DNA from: Lichenostomus cassidix
Lineage: Eukaryota; Chordata; Aves; Passeriformes; Meliphagidae
Assembly: GCA_008360975.2 (NCBI GenBank)
Contig: CM039211.1
Location: forward strand, 53,622,600 to 53,686,599
DNA length: 64,000 nt
Direction: 5' to 3'
Position numbers and translations under genes: made by a program. Shown in pieces: positions 51,901-63,967 of this stretch. The notes under the pieces were generated by a model. It saw nothing but the letters and a program-made list of their open reading frames with translations, was not told where the DNA came from and did not search any database. Positions within the stretch are counted from its first letter, which is position 1, and the number at the start of each line of letters is the position of its first letter.

Positions 51901-53000
51901 TTAATCTGTTTGTGTTTCAGTTCTCCACCTGTAAAGCAAAGATATTTCTACTTCTTGGGAGCGCAATGAAGATAATTCCAGACACACCTGCATCAAATGC
52001 TCAGATACTAAAAAAAAGAGGAAAGAAGGAAGTAGACAGTAACAGGGAGTTCTTCTGTGGGCTGACCACTCTATAGATTCAGAGATACTGAATGATTTTT
52101 ACAATTCCAGCCTCCCTATAAGCAAAGACCATACAAGGTTCCACAAGTTGAAAGGGATTCAAATGAGTCAAGAAATAGTATTCAATCTCTCTGATATGCA
52201 CATCAGGGAGAATGATAAGCACCAAGGAGGACCCCACGATAAGCCACAAAATTTCACTGTCCACTTCCTAGGACAGGCAAAAACATTTCCATTTAGTTTT
52301 GTAGGACCAAGAGTGCACATCAGCTCTCTCTAACAAAGAAGCTACAGTCAGCACCTGAATCATCACCAGGACTGTCAAAACTATGTAAAACGAGAAGCAG
52401 AGGATCAGCATAACCCACATTAGCTGTTTTAGGCCTCCAGCATCCTGAAAAACTCTATCATAGTAGGAATGAGGTGATTAACTGTTCATCTTCAAATAAC
52501 AGTTCAAACCACTAAGCGTCCTAATTTCTCTGATACCAGACAACCTTATTATTCCATTCATGTAACTGCAGAGGATATGAGTTTATGGGAATATCAATAT
52601 CCTGTGACAAAAGAGACATACAAGCATTTACCACTACAAATATACATACCACCCCCAATAAAAAGCCCCAAACCTATCGCAAAACCCCTTCACCATTTTA
52701 TCAGCCTCTCCTTTGACCATCTCCAGTCACATCTGGACAAGGCTTACCATGAATTTTACTGAGCCTGAACTCTGTAAATTTATATGGTTTGTTTCTTTTA
52801 AATCATCATACTCATTTATCTCAGTATTTTGCTTTTTTCTGGTAGAGGGCTTGGTTCTTTTAAAAATTATGCAAGATTTATTAATAATCATGCTTAATAT
52901 TGACAAAGGATTATCTCAGCCTATTCTCTATTCTGCTGTTCCTCAGCATCCCCACTTACACATTTCTACATAGCCACAAGAGGAGCAGATTTCATCAGTC
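48947..53000. other. Intronic sequence, nothing recognised
   Basis: AT-rich sequence with short chance frames only. Confidence 0.5.
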
Positions 53001-55260
53001 CAGTGGCAGACTGTGCATGGAGAGCCTAAATGTTCTCTTGGCAAAGAAACATTAGTATGAAGGTGAAGGTGAAGGAGGAACATACCAGGCTGCTAATAAT
53101 AAAAGACTGGCTTCAGTTGATAAATATGTACACCAGCACTTCTCATGATCCTTTTTTCCAGGTACTACACCAATTTTTAGAACTATTTCTAGGTTATCAG
53201 TTGGGGAAGTCACAAAGCATTAACAGCCTTCCCAAACTCAGCAGCATGTGTTCCTATGTACTTGCCAACAAAACTACAGCAACCACTCTACAACTTCTAA
53301 AACATGACAAGAACTCCTTCCAGATTGTTGTGGCTGCACTTCGCAGTCCCACAGACATGTCTTTTACAGTCTTTTTGTTGTGTGAAAGTTTAGGGCTGTT
53401 TCTGTCACCATTTACTTTCCTATGAATTAAAAAAATTGCCTTCCTAGCCAAGCAGCATCATGCTATGTCCCATCTGAGAACCCCTCTTGGAGCAAACCTC
53501 CTCTCTCTACCTTCACGGTACACATTTTGTCCGTCAGACACATGAATGTTTTGCTAGGTAGCCTTGAGGCTCTAAGCTCCCACAGGTTTTGCTCTGCTGA
53601 AGTGTTACTGTGCTCGAGCTGCTAGCTGCAAACCACCTTCTCTTTTCCAGCCCAACCAGAGTCTTGCTGGTCTCTTTCTGAAGAGCAGAAAAAGCAGCCT
53701 GCGTGACTCCTGGCATGAACAGAAGACGTGCCATGGTTTTGCTCTATGACAGCAGCTTTCTTATTGCTAGCAAAGAATTTTGCAGGCCTGGGTCATTCCC
53801 TCTTACAGTTTGTGAAGTTAACAGATACTTTGCCACAGAGTGCCCTGTGGATTTGGGCATCAGACCGCTCTAGAACAAGCTCAGCAAGTCATCATGCTTA
53901 TCAAAGCCAGGCATGACAACATACAGCCAAGAGGTACAGAATCACATGAATACTGTCATTGTTGTCAGAATCCACAGGGAATGGTTACCACAAATTGACA
54001 AACACTACTGTATGAAAGCTGGGTCACCAGGAGATGGTGACAAGGACATCTTGCAGTTGGGATCACTCCAACATCAGCTTCCTCAACGCTTTCTGCTTCC
54101 CATCACTATGGTCTAGGCCAGGAAGAGCTTCCAATACTTTCCAAGAAAAGTGGTGTACCAGCAGTAGGTGGAAATGCTTCCTCAGAGGTGCTCAGGACTA
54201 CATTCACTACATTCACTCTGCGCACTCACAGGAGCCCAGTTGCATCTCATCTCATACCAGAGGATGAAGACATTGGGGTAGCTGATCAGGCTGTGCCCCC
54301 AAATCATGCCATGAAGGCGTCCTTCCCCCATACCATCCAGGGAAACTGCTCTCCTGTTACAAGCCATAAAACTATTTGCTGAATAGCTCTTCATATCAGG
54401 AGCACTGGCCTTCCCTTTTCTAACCACTGACTCATCTCATGGATCAAGACAACAAACTAGTCACAACCGGCATCAGGCAAAGGGCTATGAAGTCTCAAAT
54501 ACAGCAGTTTAGTGATGCTCTTCAGTTTTCTACAGCTGCAAGGCATTGCCTCTAGGAACCTATACACACGCTTTCCTTCTGAAATAGTAGAAAGGAAGAA
54601 CGAAAAAAGGCCTCTGCAAAAAAAAAAGGACTGATAAGATTTCTGCTTCGGGAGGGCTCGGTTTCATGCTTTTTCATTCCTATTTACCACTTTGTTTCCA
54701 CAACAGTGATTTTTAAAAGGTTTTCAGCTTTTTAAAAGGTTTTCTGCAGCTGTGAAGCTGTTGCTTCAAGAATAAGCTATTACCAAAGCAAGACACCCTA
54801 AGGGACCACCAACATTCGGTGCAAAGCAATTCAGCCAGCACAGCAGTGGAAACAAGTTGTGCTGTGTACAAGAGAAATAATGAAGCCCTCACAAAAGGCC
54901 ACTTCAGGGACAGCAACGCCTTTCCGATGTTCACCTTCTTGTTCTGCATTCGTCACGTAAAATCTTTGAGTCTCACAGCATTTCCTCTGCTGGAGTTTTG
55001 TGTTGTAGGGAAGCTTGATGCACACAGCGCTGGTTTCTGTTCTGCATCTATTTTTATCAAGGTGCTATAAAATGATGCAGATGCAACATAATGCTGCAGC
55101 GTTGGCACTGAGCAAGGTTGAGAATTTCCACCACAAGAATATAGCTGCAGGATTTTTTTCTGGCAACTCACACAACGACCAGCTGAAATTTGTCACTGTG
55201 CTGCAAAAAGACTGCAGAATTTGTGATTCGGGAATCATAGTAGTGGAATTACCTCAGTAA
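53001..55260. other. Segment dense in medium-length open frames, unidentified
   Basis: Compared with the surrounding intron this 2.2 kb is richer in G and C. It holds many open frames on both strands (the longest is 131 codons at 53030-53425, plus), but no two join into a long reading and none shows a recognisable domain. An old processed pseudogene, a decayed DNA transposon or a non-coding transcript are all possible. Confidence 0.3.
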
Positions 55261-55283
55261 ACACTTCTCCTGGAGGTGAACCA

Positions 55284-55299
55284 CTGATAGCCCTATCAG
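55284..55299. repeat. Short hairpin CTGATAG-CC-CTATCAG
   Basis: Perfect 7-bp inverted repeat with a 2-base loop. Confidence 0.8.
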
Positions 55300-55327
55300 A
55301 CCAAACATTCAAAGAAAAATATAGGAC

Positions 55328-55364
55328 AATTGGCAGGTTAACCTATCAGTTTAACCTGCCAATT
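55328..55364. repeat. Perfect 14-bp inverted repeat with 9-base loop
   Basis: Arms AATTGGCAGGTTAA (55328-55341) and TTAACCTGCCAATT (55351-55364) around CCTATCAGT. The loop repeats the CTATCAG arm of the hairpin 40 bp upstream. It is too short for a typical microRNA precursor. Confidence 0.9.
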
Positions 55365-57233
55365 TCTCCATATCTGCAAGGACTGATTAGCAACAGATTA
55401 CAGACAATCACATTTTGGACAGTAAGTGGACCTTGGATTCAAGATGTACTCAATGCAGTCTTATTAAATCAGATTAAGCCAATTATGAAGTCATAGTACA
55501 AAAGTCTGAATTGTACATGCAGGCTGAGGGCAACGGAGGCTCAGCACATTTACAGTCATTACTGAAAGATATGTCACTGTCTGACAGGCAAAGCCTAGAG
55601 GTCAGCAGGAACAGTCACACCGTGACTGATGATGGCTGCTAGCAGGTAACTTGAATGTATGTGCAACTCTGTAGTATCACAGCATAGGAAGAGACCAGAC
55701 TGTCCATTTTCAACTGTATTTCAAGACCCATCTTAAGAGTTATTTTCATATATAGAATGCAGATCAATTGTTCAAATTTTAACCATGTCCTTGATCTGCA
55801 GTGATTTCTTAAGACCACAGTGTGCAGTACTCAACCCCCTTAGTCTCTGTGTGGGCCCAAGTTGTTCTCCCTCCTTTTCTACAATTTCTGACTCAGGTAT
55901 GGTATAGTTTTTTAAGTATTAATAACTTATGCTGTGAGGTTTAGTATTTTAATTCTCTGTTTTAGAAACTAGTAAAGCAGTTCAAGAAATGTCCATTCAG
56001 GTAATTCCTATGACTGCATAGCCTTCAAAATTGTAAGCAAGATATTTTTTTCAAACAATATTTTCAATAAAAAACAAAAACTGTCTTCAGATTCATCATT
56101 CTCTTGTTACAGCACCACTCCACAATTACTGTAATTTTCAAACTCAAATTCATGTTACCTCCTAAAAGTGCTCAGAAGGCCTAACATACTGCATTCAAAA
56201 TTTAACATTGAACAGTAAACACAAAATACAACCCAAAAGGCCAAAATATTTAATAAAACTAGCACACAAGTACTTTGGGAGGATTTTTATGAGAGTTGAG
56301 GGAGAGGAGATCAACAGACTGGCTTTTAAAATGATTCAGATGAGCTCTGTGTCTGTAGCTTTCAGTCTACCAGAAAAAATAAGTGTCACAAGAACTTCCT
56401 TGATTTCTTAAAATGTGCCTTACACATGAAATAAAAAAAAAAAAACAAACCACAGGATTAAAGAAAATAATCTATATTTCTGGTAACCTTTCTAAAGTTC
56501 TGTTATCAGTCCCTATAAATTAGAATATGCTCTAGTGAGAAGCTATGTTCTTGCTTCATTAGATCTAAAAAATATACACCTTAATTTTCTAGAGAACAGT
56601 ATCAAGTAGTACAAGCCACAAATTAAATTGAAAATGTTATGTAGAATAAGACAAAGGCACATAGAAGAATGAAGTTAGTCCTGGAAGCTTTTAAAAATGT
56701 ATGTAAAGCCTAATATTTATGATATGAAAATATTAAGTTTTATACTCCAGAAGCGCTACAAAACATCACTATAACAATACAGCCTTAGCCTTTCTGGTAT
56801 TGCATCAGTGTGGGGCAAGTGAAACCACACCTTCTTTGGCACCAGCCCAAAAAACCCCACACGGAATCAGAAATTCACATCCCTATATCCCTCTTGAATG
56901 AAAACCAAAAGTGAAGATCCTCCAGCAGACCCCATGCTCATCGATGACAGCTGTGCAGCTCCTGGAGTTCTCAGCTGGACCCTCATTTACACTGGAGCAA
57001 CGCCATTAAGACACTAACAGGCTTATGCATATGTACCAGACTGGCACTCAACAAAATACCAATGACTCACAAGCAAAAATCTTCTCCACTAATGTGATTC
57101 TAGAGAGCTCAGAAAACAGAAAACTTTTCAGAATATTTCAAAAGCTGAAGTCAGAATAGCACACTTGAGCACACAAGAGATCACACCTGCTATGTAAGGA
57201 GCTGTTTTTACTTAACCAATCCTCAAAACTCAC
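55365..57233. other. Intronic sequence, nothing recognised
   Basis: AT-rich. A short poly(A) run near 56432. No gene supportable. Confidence 0.5.
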
Positions 57234-57425
57234 CTCAAGATCACAAAAAAACTTGCAATGAAATACATGCAATGCCATTGTTTCTCATTTTCCATTTTCT
57301 GAAGTTCCAACAGAAACAGCGCTCCCTTTGACCTGTCACAAGTCTTACTATGGGAGAGCACGGAAAATAGCTGAGGAAAGGGTTTTGTAAGGTTAAATAA
57401 GTAGTCCCAAAAAGAGTTAAGAGAA
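57234..57425 (-). other. Exon-like segment, 192 nt, phase 2/2 (weak candidate)
   Basis: On the minus strand a TTATGTCCCTGCAG| acceptor and a CTTGAG|GTGAGT donor bracket 192 bases. These stay open in one frame for 63 codons, with phase 2 at both ends, the same as the MAST4-compatible segment at 62.0 kb. The peptide (SLNSFWDYLFNLTKPFPQ...) resembles no MAST N-terminus known to me and has no repeats or motif. An open frame of this size is not rare in this window, so this may be chance. Confidence 0.2.
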
Positions 57426-58110
57426 CTGCAGGGACATAAAAATAACTTTAGAGCAGACAAACTACTTTTGGAGGAGAAAGCCAAAGATTAATTTATTTCA
57501 CCTTGAGGAACTCGCGCTTCATGGCTGATGTTTGTGAATACTAATGACATTACTTGAGAGATGAAACAGCAGATTTTCCTCATTTTAAACAAAAAATTGA
57601 GAAACAAACGGAGCCAAGTGATTCTTTACCTCACCACATGAGCCCTTCCAAGACCTTCCCCTTTCAGGGTAACAAATCAACAGCTTCATCTTTCAGCATA
57701 ACCTTAAGGTCAAAGTACTTTGTAATGGTAACAGAAAGCAAAGGTGGAAATAAATTTTAAAGGAAAACGTCCGCTTGAGAATCCCTGGGTATGGCAGCTG
57801 CATCACTGAGACAAAGGGAAAGGAGGCATCCTCTGATGTGTACTCCTCATGTGTCATTTAGAAAACTTTATGAATCCAGGAAGTAGCAGTTCCCTCGTAA
57901 AATTACATAAACGCAAAGTTATTCTGAGACCAAAAGAGTTTAAATTTAATAGCTAACTCCTCTATGAAAATTTTGCTCTACCTTGAGAGAACCACGTCAC
58001 ATCTCTGCACAAGTCTGTCCTCATCAGGAAGTCAACACTAGTATTTCTTTTTCTGCAGTATTCCTTGTCTACCTAGACTATATACTTACACCAGATTTAA
58101 TCATTAAACA
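57426..58110. other. Intronic sequence, nothing recognised
   Basis: No gene or repeat family supportable. Confidence 0.5.
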
Positions 58111-58123
58111 GTGTGCATAACAG

Positions 58124-58567
58124 TTGTCACCTTGGCTGTTGCGCAGGTCTGAGTGGGCAGCTAGTGCTGCCAAAGGCAGTGGAGTGCCAGTCCAAGTACA
58201 CACTGCCACTGCATCCCACCATGCTGAAAAGCACTCCCCCACTCCCTCCCCGCTCCTCAGACAAGCCCACTCTCACACCGTGGAGATTCAGCTTGGCACA
58301 GCCACACGATTACAAGAGCTAATGGAGAAGAGGGCAGGAACATGGTTGTGGCAACAGGGTGAAGGACAGGACTGGCAGAGCCTGTGGTCATCAGTCTGGC
58401 TGCACGAGTCCCTGAGGCAGGTCTGCCCCAGCAGCCCCACAGCAACCCCAAGCGCCCCAGCCCAGCCAGCTCACACAGGCAGCAGTCCACACCAGCACTG
58501 TCCACGCTACTTTCCTCCCGAAACAGGAATATCGCCAAGCTTAAAAACAAACTATTGCCTTCGGTAA
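58124..58567 (+). other. GC-elevated segment with a 147-codon open frame, unidentified
   Basis: The plus strand holds an ATG frame of 147 codons, rich in S, P, Q, H and A, ending three bases into a GGTAAGG donor-like site at 58563. No domain, signal peptide or membrane helix is evident. Another plus frame (69 codons) and a minus frame (97 codons) overlap it, so base composition can explain the openness. It could be an exon of an antisense non-coding RNA. I do not call it a gene. Confidence 0.25.
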
Positions 58568-58570
58568 GGT

Positions 58571-61500
58571 AAAAACCAAACAGAAAACTAAATTCCTACG
58601 ATCCCTCTTTCACATGGGTGCATACGCCTCACATGCACATACAGCATTATACAGAGCTAGAAAACATTTAAAAGCTCTTTAAACACACTCACTTTCAGAA
58701 CAACAACAAAAAAATCACTAGAAACTTTCCTGTTCATTTTTCAACAGGAGCCATCCATTTCATTGATGGTTTCATAATACAGTCAAATACAATTGATAGA
58801 AAGTAGCTGTTTTAAGCTTTCTATCTTTATCTGATTCTGGGACACAGAACGTCATGGGGAAAAAAGGAGGATGCAGACAGAGAAAGTGGAAGAATAGGAG
58901 CACGCTGACTAGATTTTTATTTCTGTACTCAATACCTTGGTATATGAATGTAGACAGTCTAACTAAAGTCTCCTATAAAATTAAATATTTGCATTTTTTA
59001 TTTGTATAAAATTATATTTAAAGTCTCAAACTAATTCCACCTTTGTTTGTAATGGTTACGCATTCACATTATGGATTCAGGTTATATTTAAAGAAAATGC
59101 AAGTGTCAACATCTTTTGGCAATTTCCAGATATAAAAGCTTAATACTAAATACCAACAACAGGCTAAGAGTCCAAAGCTATCTGTGACACTGACATTTTT
59201 CTTTCAATTCAGTGCCATAGGATGATGCTTAATCCATGCCAGTTATACTTCAAATTGCTGTTCTTGATAACACAGATGTAATCATTTAACAATGTGACCC
59301 CATCTAAAACGCAGTGTTTACAATTGCATCCTCACAAGCTTCCCAAGAGAGCAGATTACATTACCGAAAGGTATAGATAATAATCCTCATTTGCCTTCCT
59401 GCCAACTCAGCTGTAGAAACGGTGAGATGAACTGGATTTTCCTCATTAAATAGTCTATTAAAAAAATTAAACGTTAAAAAAAAAGGTACACGAGCTTTTT
59501 TTAAGTTGCCACTTTTTTTTTTTTTTTCCCAAGACTTCAGAATGAATCCTGCCAAGCCCCTCAACAGTCTCAGAGAGGCAGTAGCATTTGTGTCTGTACA
59601 GTGCCTGACACCCGTGCAACCCTCATGCTTCTCAGTAAGCTTTCTGGAAACTTCACTGCACTTTTCTTTTTTGTACAAACTAGGAGCTTTCTATCAGCTA
59701 CCTTACAGTTGTTTTTTTCCCCAGCCCAGCATCAGTGACATGTTGGCAATCACCATTCTCTATTCTTCAAGTTCAAATGCATGCTGTTCTATATTTTTTA
59801 ATTTACTATTTCCATTTCTTTATTGCTTTTATTAGAAGCCACTAGAACTTCTAGCACTTAATGTTTCCTCCTAGTATTTTTCAAATACTTTCCCCTCTCC
59901 ATTCCCCATTACTGTGATAAAGGACACCGAAGCATCCACAGCAAAGAAAAACCCTAAAATTATGTCAGAAGCATAAGGATCCTAAATATCTCAGTAATTG
60001 TGCTCAGTTACATTATCTTCCTCTTCTCTCTTTTCTTGCAAATCTACTGAAATAGCACATACTTTCTCTCCAACAGCAGTTGGAAGTTTTCAGGTGACTC
60101 AAACCAAAGATAAAAATATAATGGTAAATGTGTGCCTACCTTCCTGAGATATGAAATACCTCTTCATCCCCCAGCCTCTCCCAGAAGTAAAGTATGGACA
60201 GCTTCACACTGTACCAGCAGCCAGGTATTTCCATTCACAGCATGGCACTGTTTATTTTTAAAAGATCTTCATCATCTAGCTGACAAAAGGCTCCCTTTAG
60301 ACTACTACTGTATGTGACAACTGCTATAAGCAGAACTTCAACAAAAACAACCGCCTAAGGAGCAGCTGTGCAAGTCAAAGGTCATGAGGGAGATGAGCCA
60401 GCAAGTCAGAGAGAGAGAGAAAAACCCCAGAGAAAATCCTATCCATTCACTCTGGTAAGGCTCCTATGCTAATATTTCTGAATATAAGCAAAAGTACTGC
60501 CACTGAAGTAATTCCTTGCCTCCCACATACGGGAGTACTCTGAGCTAATGGAATAGGAAATGCTAATTATTAATATACCCTAAAAACCAACACATTTCTT
60601 CTTTCTGCTACCCTAGGTCAAGCTTGAATGGTAACTAATAACTAAAACATCTGATGTTCAGTACACCAGCAGTCCTCTACAGCTATAGATAAAATACACC
60701 ACTCAGTTTCAGATTTAATCAAACTTTAAATGTTTCTATTCCATTGAAAAACCATTCTGGTAGAGTCTTACATAAATTTTAAGACAAAAGAACCTAAGAA
60801 AAATCCCTATCAACTTTGACATTTTTCAGCAACATCAAGGAATTAGACTTCACATTAAGCAGCATCAGTAATTTCCACTCTGTTTCTTCAAAAAGCATCT
60901 GAAAAGTCTGCTCCCAACATCCTCCCTCACAGGATGAAAAGCTCAGACCTGGCATGGTTAGGAGTCTCTGCCCTCCAGAGAGGTAAACAAGGTCTGAGTT
61001 CTAAAAGCACTGGGAGCTGTGTCTATAGCACAGTTTGCACATTCACGCATCTGCCAAAGCAGTTCAGCAGGTCGTACAAAATATAAAATTTGTATACAGC
61101 TTTTTGATTCCACAAAACTGAAAGTCTGAAAATGTGCACCTCCTTCACCACAAAGGGAAGTGATTTGTTCTGTCTGTATTAAATAAGGACCAATTAAAAA
61201 ATGCTGATTTTACCAAGCATTCTATATCAACAAAATAAACTCTACAGAACATACTGATTTTGCTGATAATTTATTAAACTAACATCACAAAAGTGTTTTT
61301 GCTGAGGGAAAAAAATGTGTTCTCAGATGTTTCAGAAACATTCATCAATTATTACTTATTATAACTTTACATAATAAGAAGGATTACAAAGCATTTTTTA
61401 TCATTTAATGATTTTCTGATCCTATGAAGATAACTACCTTTCTGACAAGTACCAAAAAAAATTATTCTTACGAACAAACTTATGAGTAAAAGAAAGAGGG

Positions 61501-62036
61501 TGAAAAGGATATTGCATGTGGCTGTTAGGGCTTATCTAGAACAGTACTGAAACAGAATTACAGCTTAAAATCCTCGCAGTCCTGAGGACAAAACAGTCCA
61601 ACCAATGGACTTTGTGTTCTTCTGAATCACCCAACTCACTAAGCACACTACTAGCCCTCAGTTAAGCAAAAAATAACCATGTCTTTCATGAATCACACTC
61701 ATTTCTGAACTCACCTTAAGTGTCTCACAAACAGAATACAATCTGAGGTTTGATCACAGGAAGCAAACTATGAAATTTCAGATACACTCCTAAGCAGTCA
61801 AAGTAACACAGAATTACACATCAACATCTCGAGTCTCTGTCCTAGGTCTCAAAATATGGAGTATTCTGGTTTTTCTCCATAAAATACTTACCTTCAGAAC
61901 AGCAGCTGGTCAAGTAAAATGTATTTTGGATTGCAGAGACACTCAATTTTTTTTCAATTTTCTTTTTGCAATATGTTCCGATCATTAGTTTTGGGATGCA
62001 GAAAAAAACATCAACAATGGAAGTTTACTCGCTTAC
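58571..62036. other. Intronic sequence, nothing firmly recognised
   Basis: AT-rich with a T15 run at 59513-59527. A consensus donor on the minus strand (CTGAAG|GTAAGT, at about 61890) and one at about 61716 (TTAAG|GTGAGT) have no convincing open exon attached. Confidence 0.45.
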
Positions 62037-62117
62037 CTCCAAAAATGAAAAGCGAACAGAGGACTGCATGGACTGCAGGGGCTTGTTGGGGTTGGGCTCA
62101 GGCTCCTTGGGGTGAGA
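62037..62117 (-). CDS. MAST4: Probable alternative MAST4 N-terminal exon (81 nt)
   Basis: On the minus strand, TTATTTTAACTTGCAG| at the left and TTTGGAG|GTAAGC at the right are good acceptor and donor sites around exactly 81 bases. The open reading begins with one base completing a codon. It then encodes LTPRSLSPTPTSPCSPCSPL followed by FAFHFW and two bases AG: phase 2 in, phase 2 out. That exit phase and the AG end equal those of the short first exon at 42334, so this exon could join the same downstream exon, where AG + C gives serine. The S/P-rich, SP-motif-rich peptide suits the phosphorylated N-termini of MAST kinases. A second frame (SHPKEPEPNPNK...) is also open, but its ends are in a different phase. 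MAST4 membership is inference; another minus-strand gene is the alternative. Confidence 0.55.
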
Positions 62118-63825
62118 CTGCAAGTTAAAATAATGTCATCTCTAGTGAACAGATAGTTTAGCAAGAGTCACATGTTTTAGGGTAGGAGTTATGAAAGGAG
62201 TTTCGGTCAGAACCAAAACATAACCATCCTCCTGAATGAAGTGATTGACATTAGCCACACAGGTTTTGACTTAAAATGAAATTGATTTAAATAAAAACAA
62301 ATATGAGAACTGGTGCTGATGCATATGCTTGACTATGTTAGACTTCCTCCAGGAGCAATACTTGTATACAAAGTCCCAAGAGTGGTGAAAAATGATAACT
62401 TGTTTTAGACCTCTAACCAAACAGAATATGAATCTGGGGTGCCTTTTCCCTCTTAAAGAATCTTGGTGGGAGGGGTGTAAGTTTCTTATATGCAAATAAG
62501 ATTCATTAAATCAAAAAGAAAACTAAAACTTATTATAAACTTTCATCAGTAATATGAAAATTTTAATAAAAATTTCCAGTTTGAGAGCCTAAAATTTGCA
62601 CACTTCCTAAAAATTAGAAGTGCTCTAGTTAGCATCAATTTCATTATGAAATGTTTCCTCACAAATGCCAAGTTCTTATTCTATGTAATCAAATATGGAT
62701 ATTAACAATTCATCTATAAAACTCTTACTTGAGTATTTGACTTCAAAGGTGTCTTCAAGAAGTTGCCTCAAGTGTATCTCCATTCAAAAGGTTTCTCAAT
62801 AAAACAGCTGGCCACTGACAGATTTCAGAGATGCTCTTTTAAAATATACTATCATGTGCACGTTTCCCCATAAAACTCATAAGAAAGCTTTTTTCAAAAA
62901 CATGCTCATAGCATGCCTCTCATTGCAATTTGCTTCAGCTATCTGTCAAAAAAACCACTCTGTGCAGACTGAGCAAAGGCGGAAGCTTACAGGGAAGTTT
63001 TTTCAGCTCATCTTCAGAAAGATTTGTTCTGATTTGTACCAGACCCTTGCAGCCAGCCAGTGCTAGGACTCCTGTCCTGTCCCCAGTGGAGGTGCAGACA
63101 GCCAATATACTGAGCACAGCTAGGTCCAGTTAATATTTTCAACTGCATAATACTTTGCCAAATTTTAAAAAATTCCCTTAAAAATCTTTCAAGATCAATC
63201 AAAACCCGATTCATGATTTTTCTGAACATTTCACCAGCAAGAGTACTACTGCTTCTAGAACAGATTAGGAGTACAATTTTGACATTGTACATTTTTGCAA
63301 CTTTTTCCTTTCTGAGATGCCTTGGAGAGGGCACCAAGTTTGGCAGGGACATGTACAATGAGACAAGGATGGGCCTGCTGGTAATTTCTGACAAGGCAAC
63401 TATACATGGGAAAATTCCTCTGGCTGCTGGCTGTGTATGCATAATTTCTGAACCAGGTGCATGGAAGAGCACCAGCAGCTGAGTGTAAAATAGCTTGGTG
63501 TCAACTGCAGGCTACCTGTGCTAGCACAACAGTACCTTTGAGCTGACACAATCCACTATGAGCCAATGGCTCAAAATACTACTCTGAAAACAGTTAAACT
63601 GAACCCAGGCTCATACTAGTCAGCCCACGCAGGCCTGCAGAAAAAGGTACGGATTAACAGGAAGATTTGTGCTGTTGCACTGGGGCAGTCTCTGCTGCAC
63701 TGCACTGACCTGCTGCAACATGCACTGGAAAGGTCGTTGTTTCTGTATGATCAATACGGTACAGACTTGTAAAAGGTGCTTTTTTATTATGCTTTATCTG
63801 CACTATCTCTTCTTCTCCCCTGCAG
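62118..63825. other. Intronic sequence; 152-codon minus-strand open frame
   Basis: Contains a minus-strand ATG frame of 152 codons (63472-63014) with no recognisable domain and no splice-site support. An ORF of this length is expected a few times by chance in a window this size. Confidence 0.35.
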
Positions 63826-63967
63826 GTTGGTCTGCTGCAGCAGACCTCACAGTTTGTCCCCAGTTGTCCCCGTTCTGTCCACCCATCAGTTCGGCCCTCA
63901 CTGACCACAAGCTAGGGATGCTCCTGTGCTGCACCATCAATGAAGCTGTTCTTGGGGGCACTGCAAG
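63826..63967 (+). other. Exon-like segment on the plus strand (antisense to MAST4)
   Basis: A strong pyrimidine tract and acceptor (CTATCTCTTCTTCTCCCCTGCAG|) precede 142 bases that end at CTGCAAG|GTAAGATG, a near-consensus donor. One frame is open throughout (WSAAADLTVCPQLSPFCPPI... to GGTA), entering with two bases and leaving in phase 2; the other two frames contain stops. The peptide has several cysteines but no family I recognise. It would be transcribed opposite to MAST4. It may belong to an antisense non-coding RNA or an unrecognised gene that continues past the window edge. Confidence 0.35.

Noticed and set aside
54182..54427. Minus-strand frame considered as a processed pseudogene start
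   Set aside because: No parent protein could be named and neighbouring frames do not join into a plausible coding order.
61716..61795. Minus-strand interval between a GCTTAG acceptor and a TTAAG|GTGAGT donor
   Set aside because: All three frames contain stop codons and the acceptor is weak; at most a non-coding exon, not supportable.
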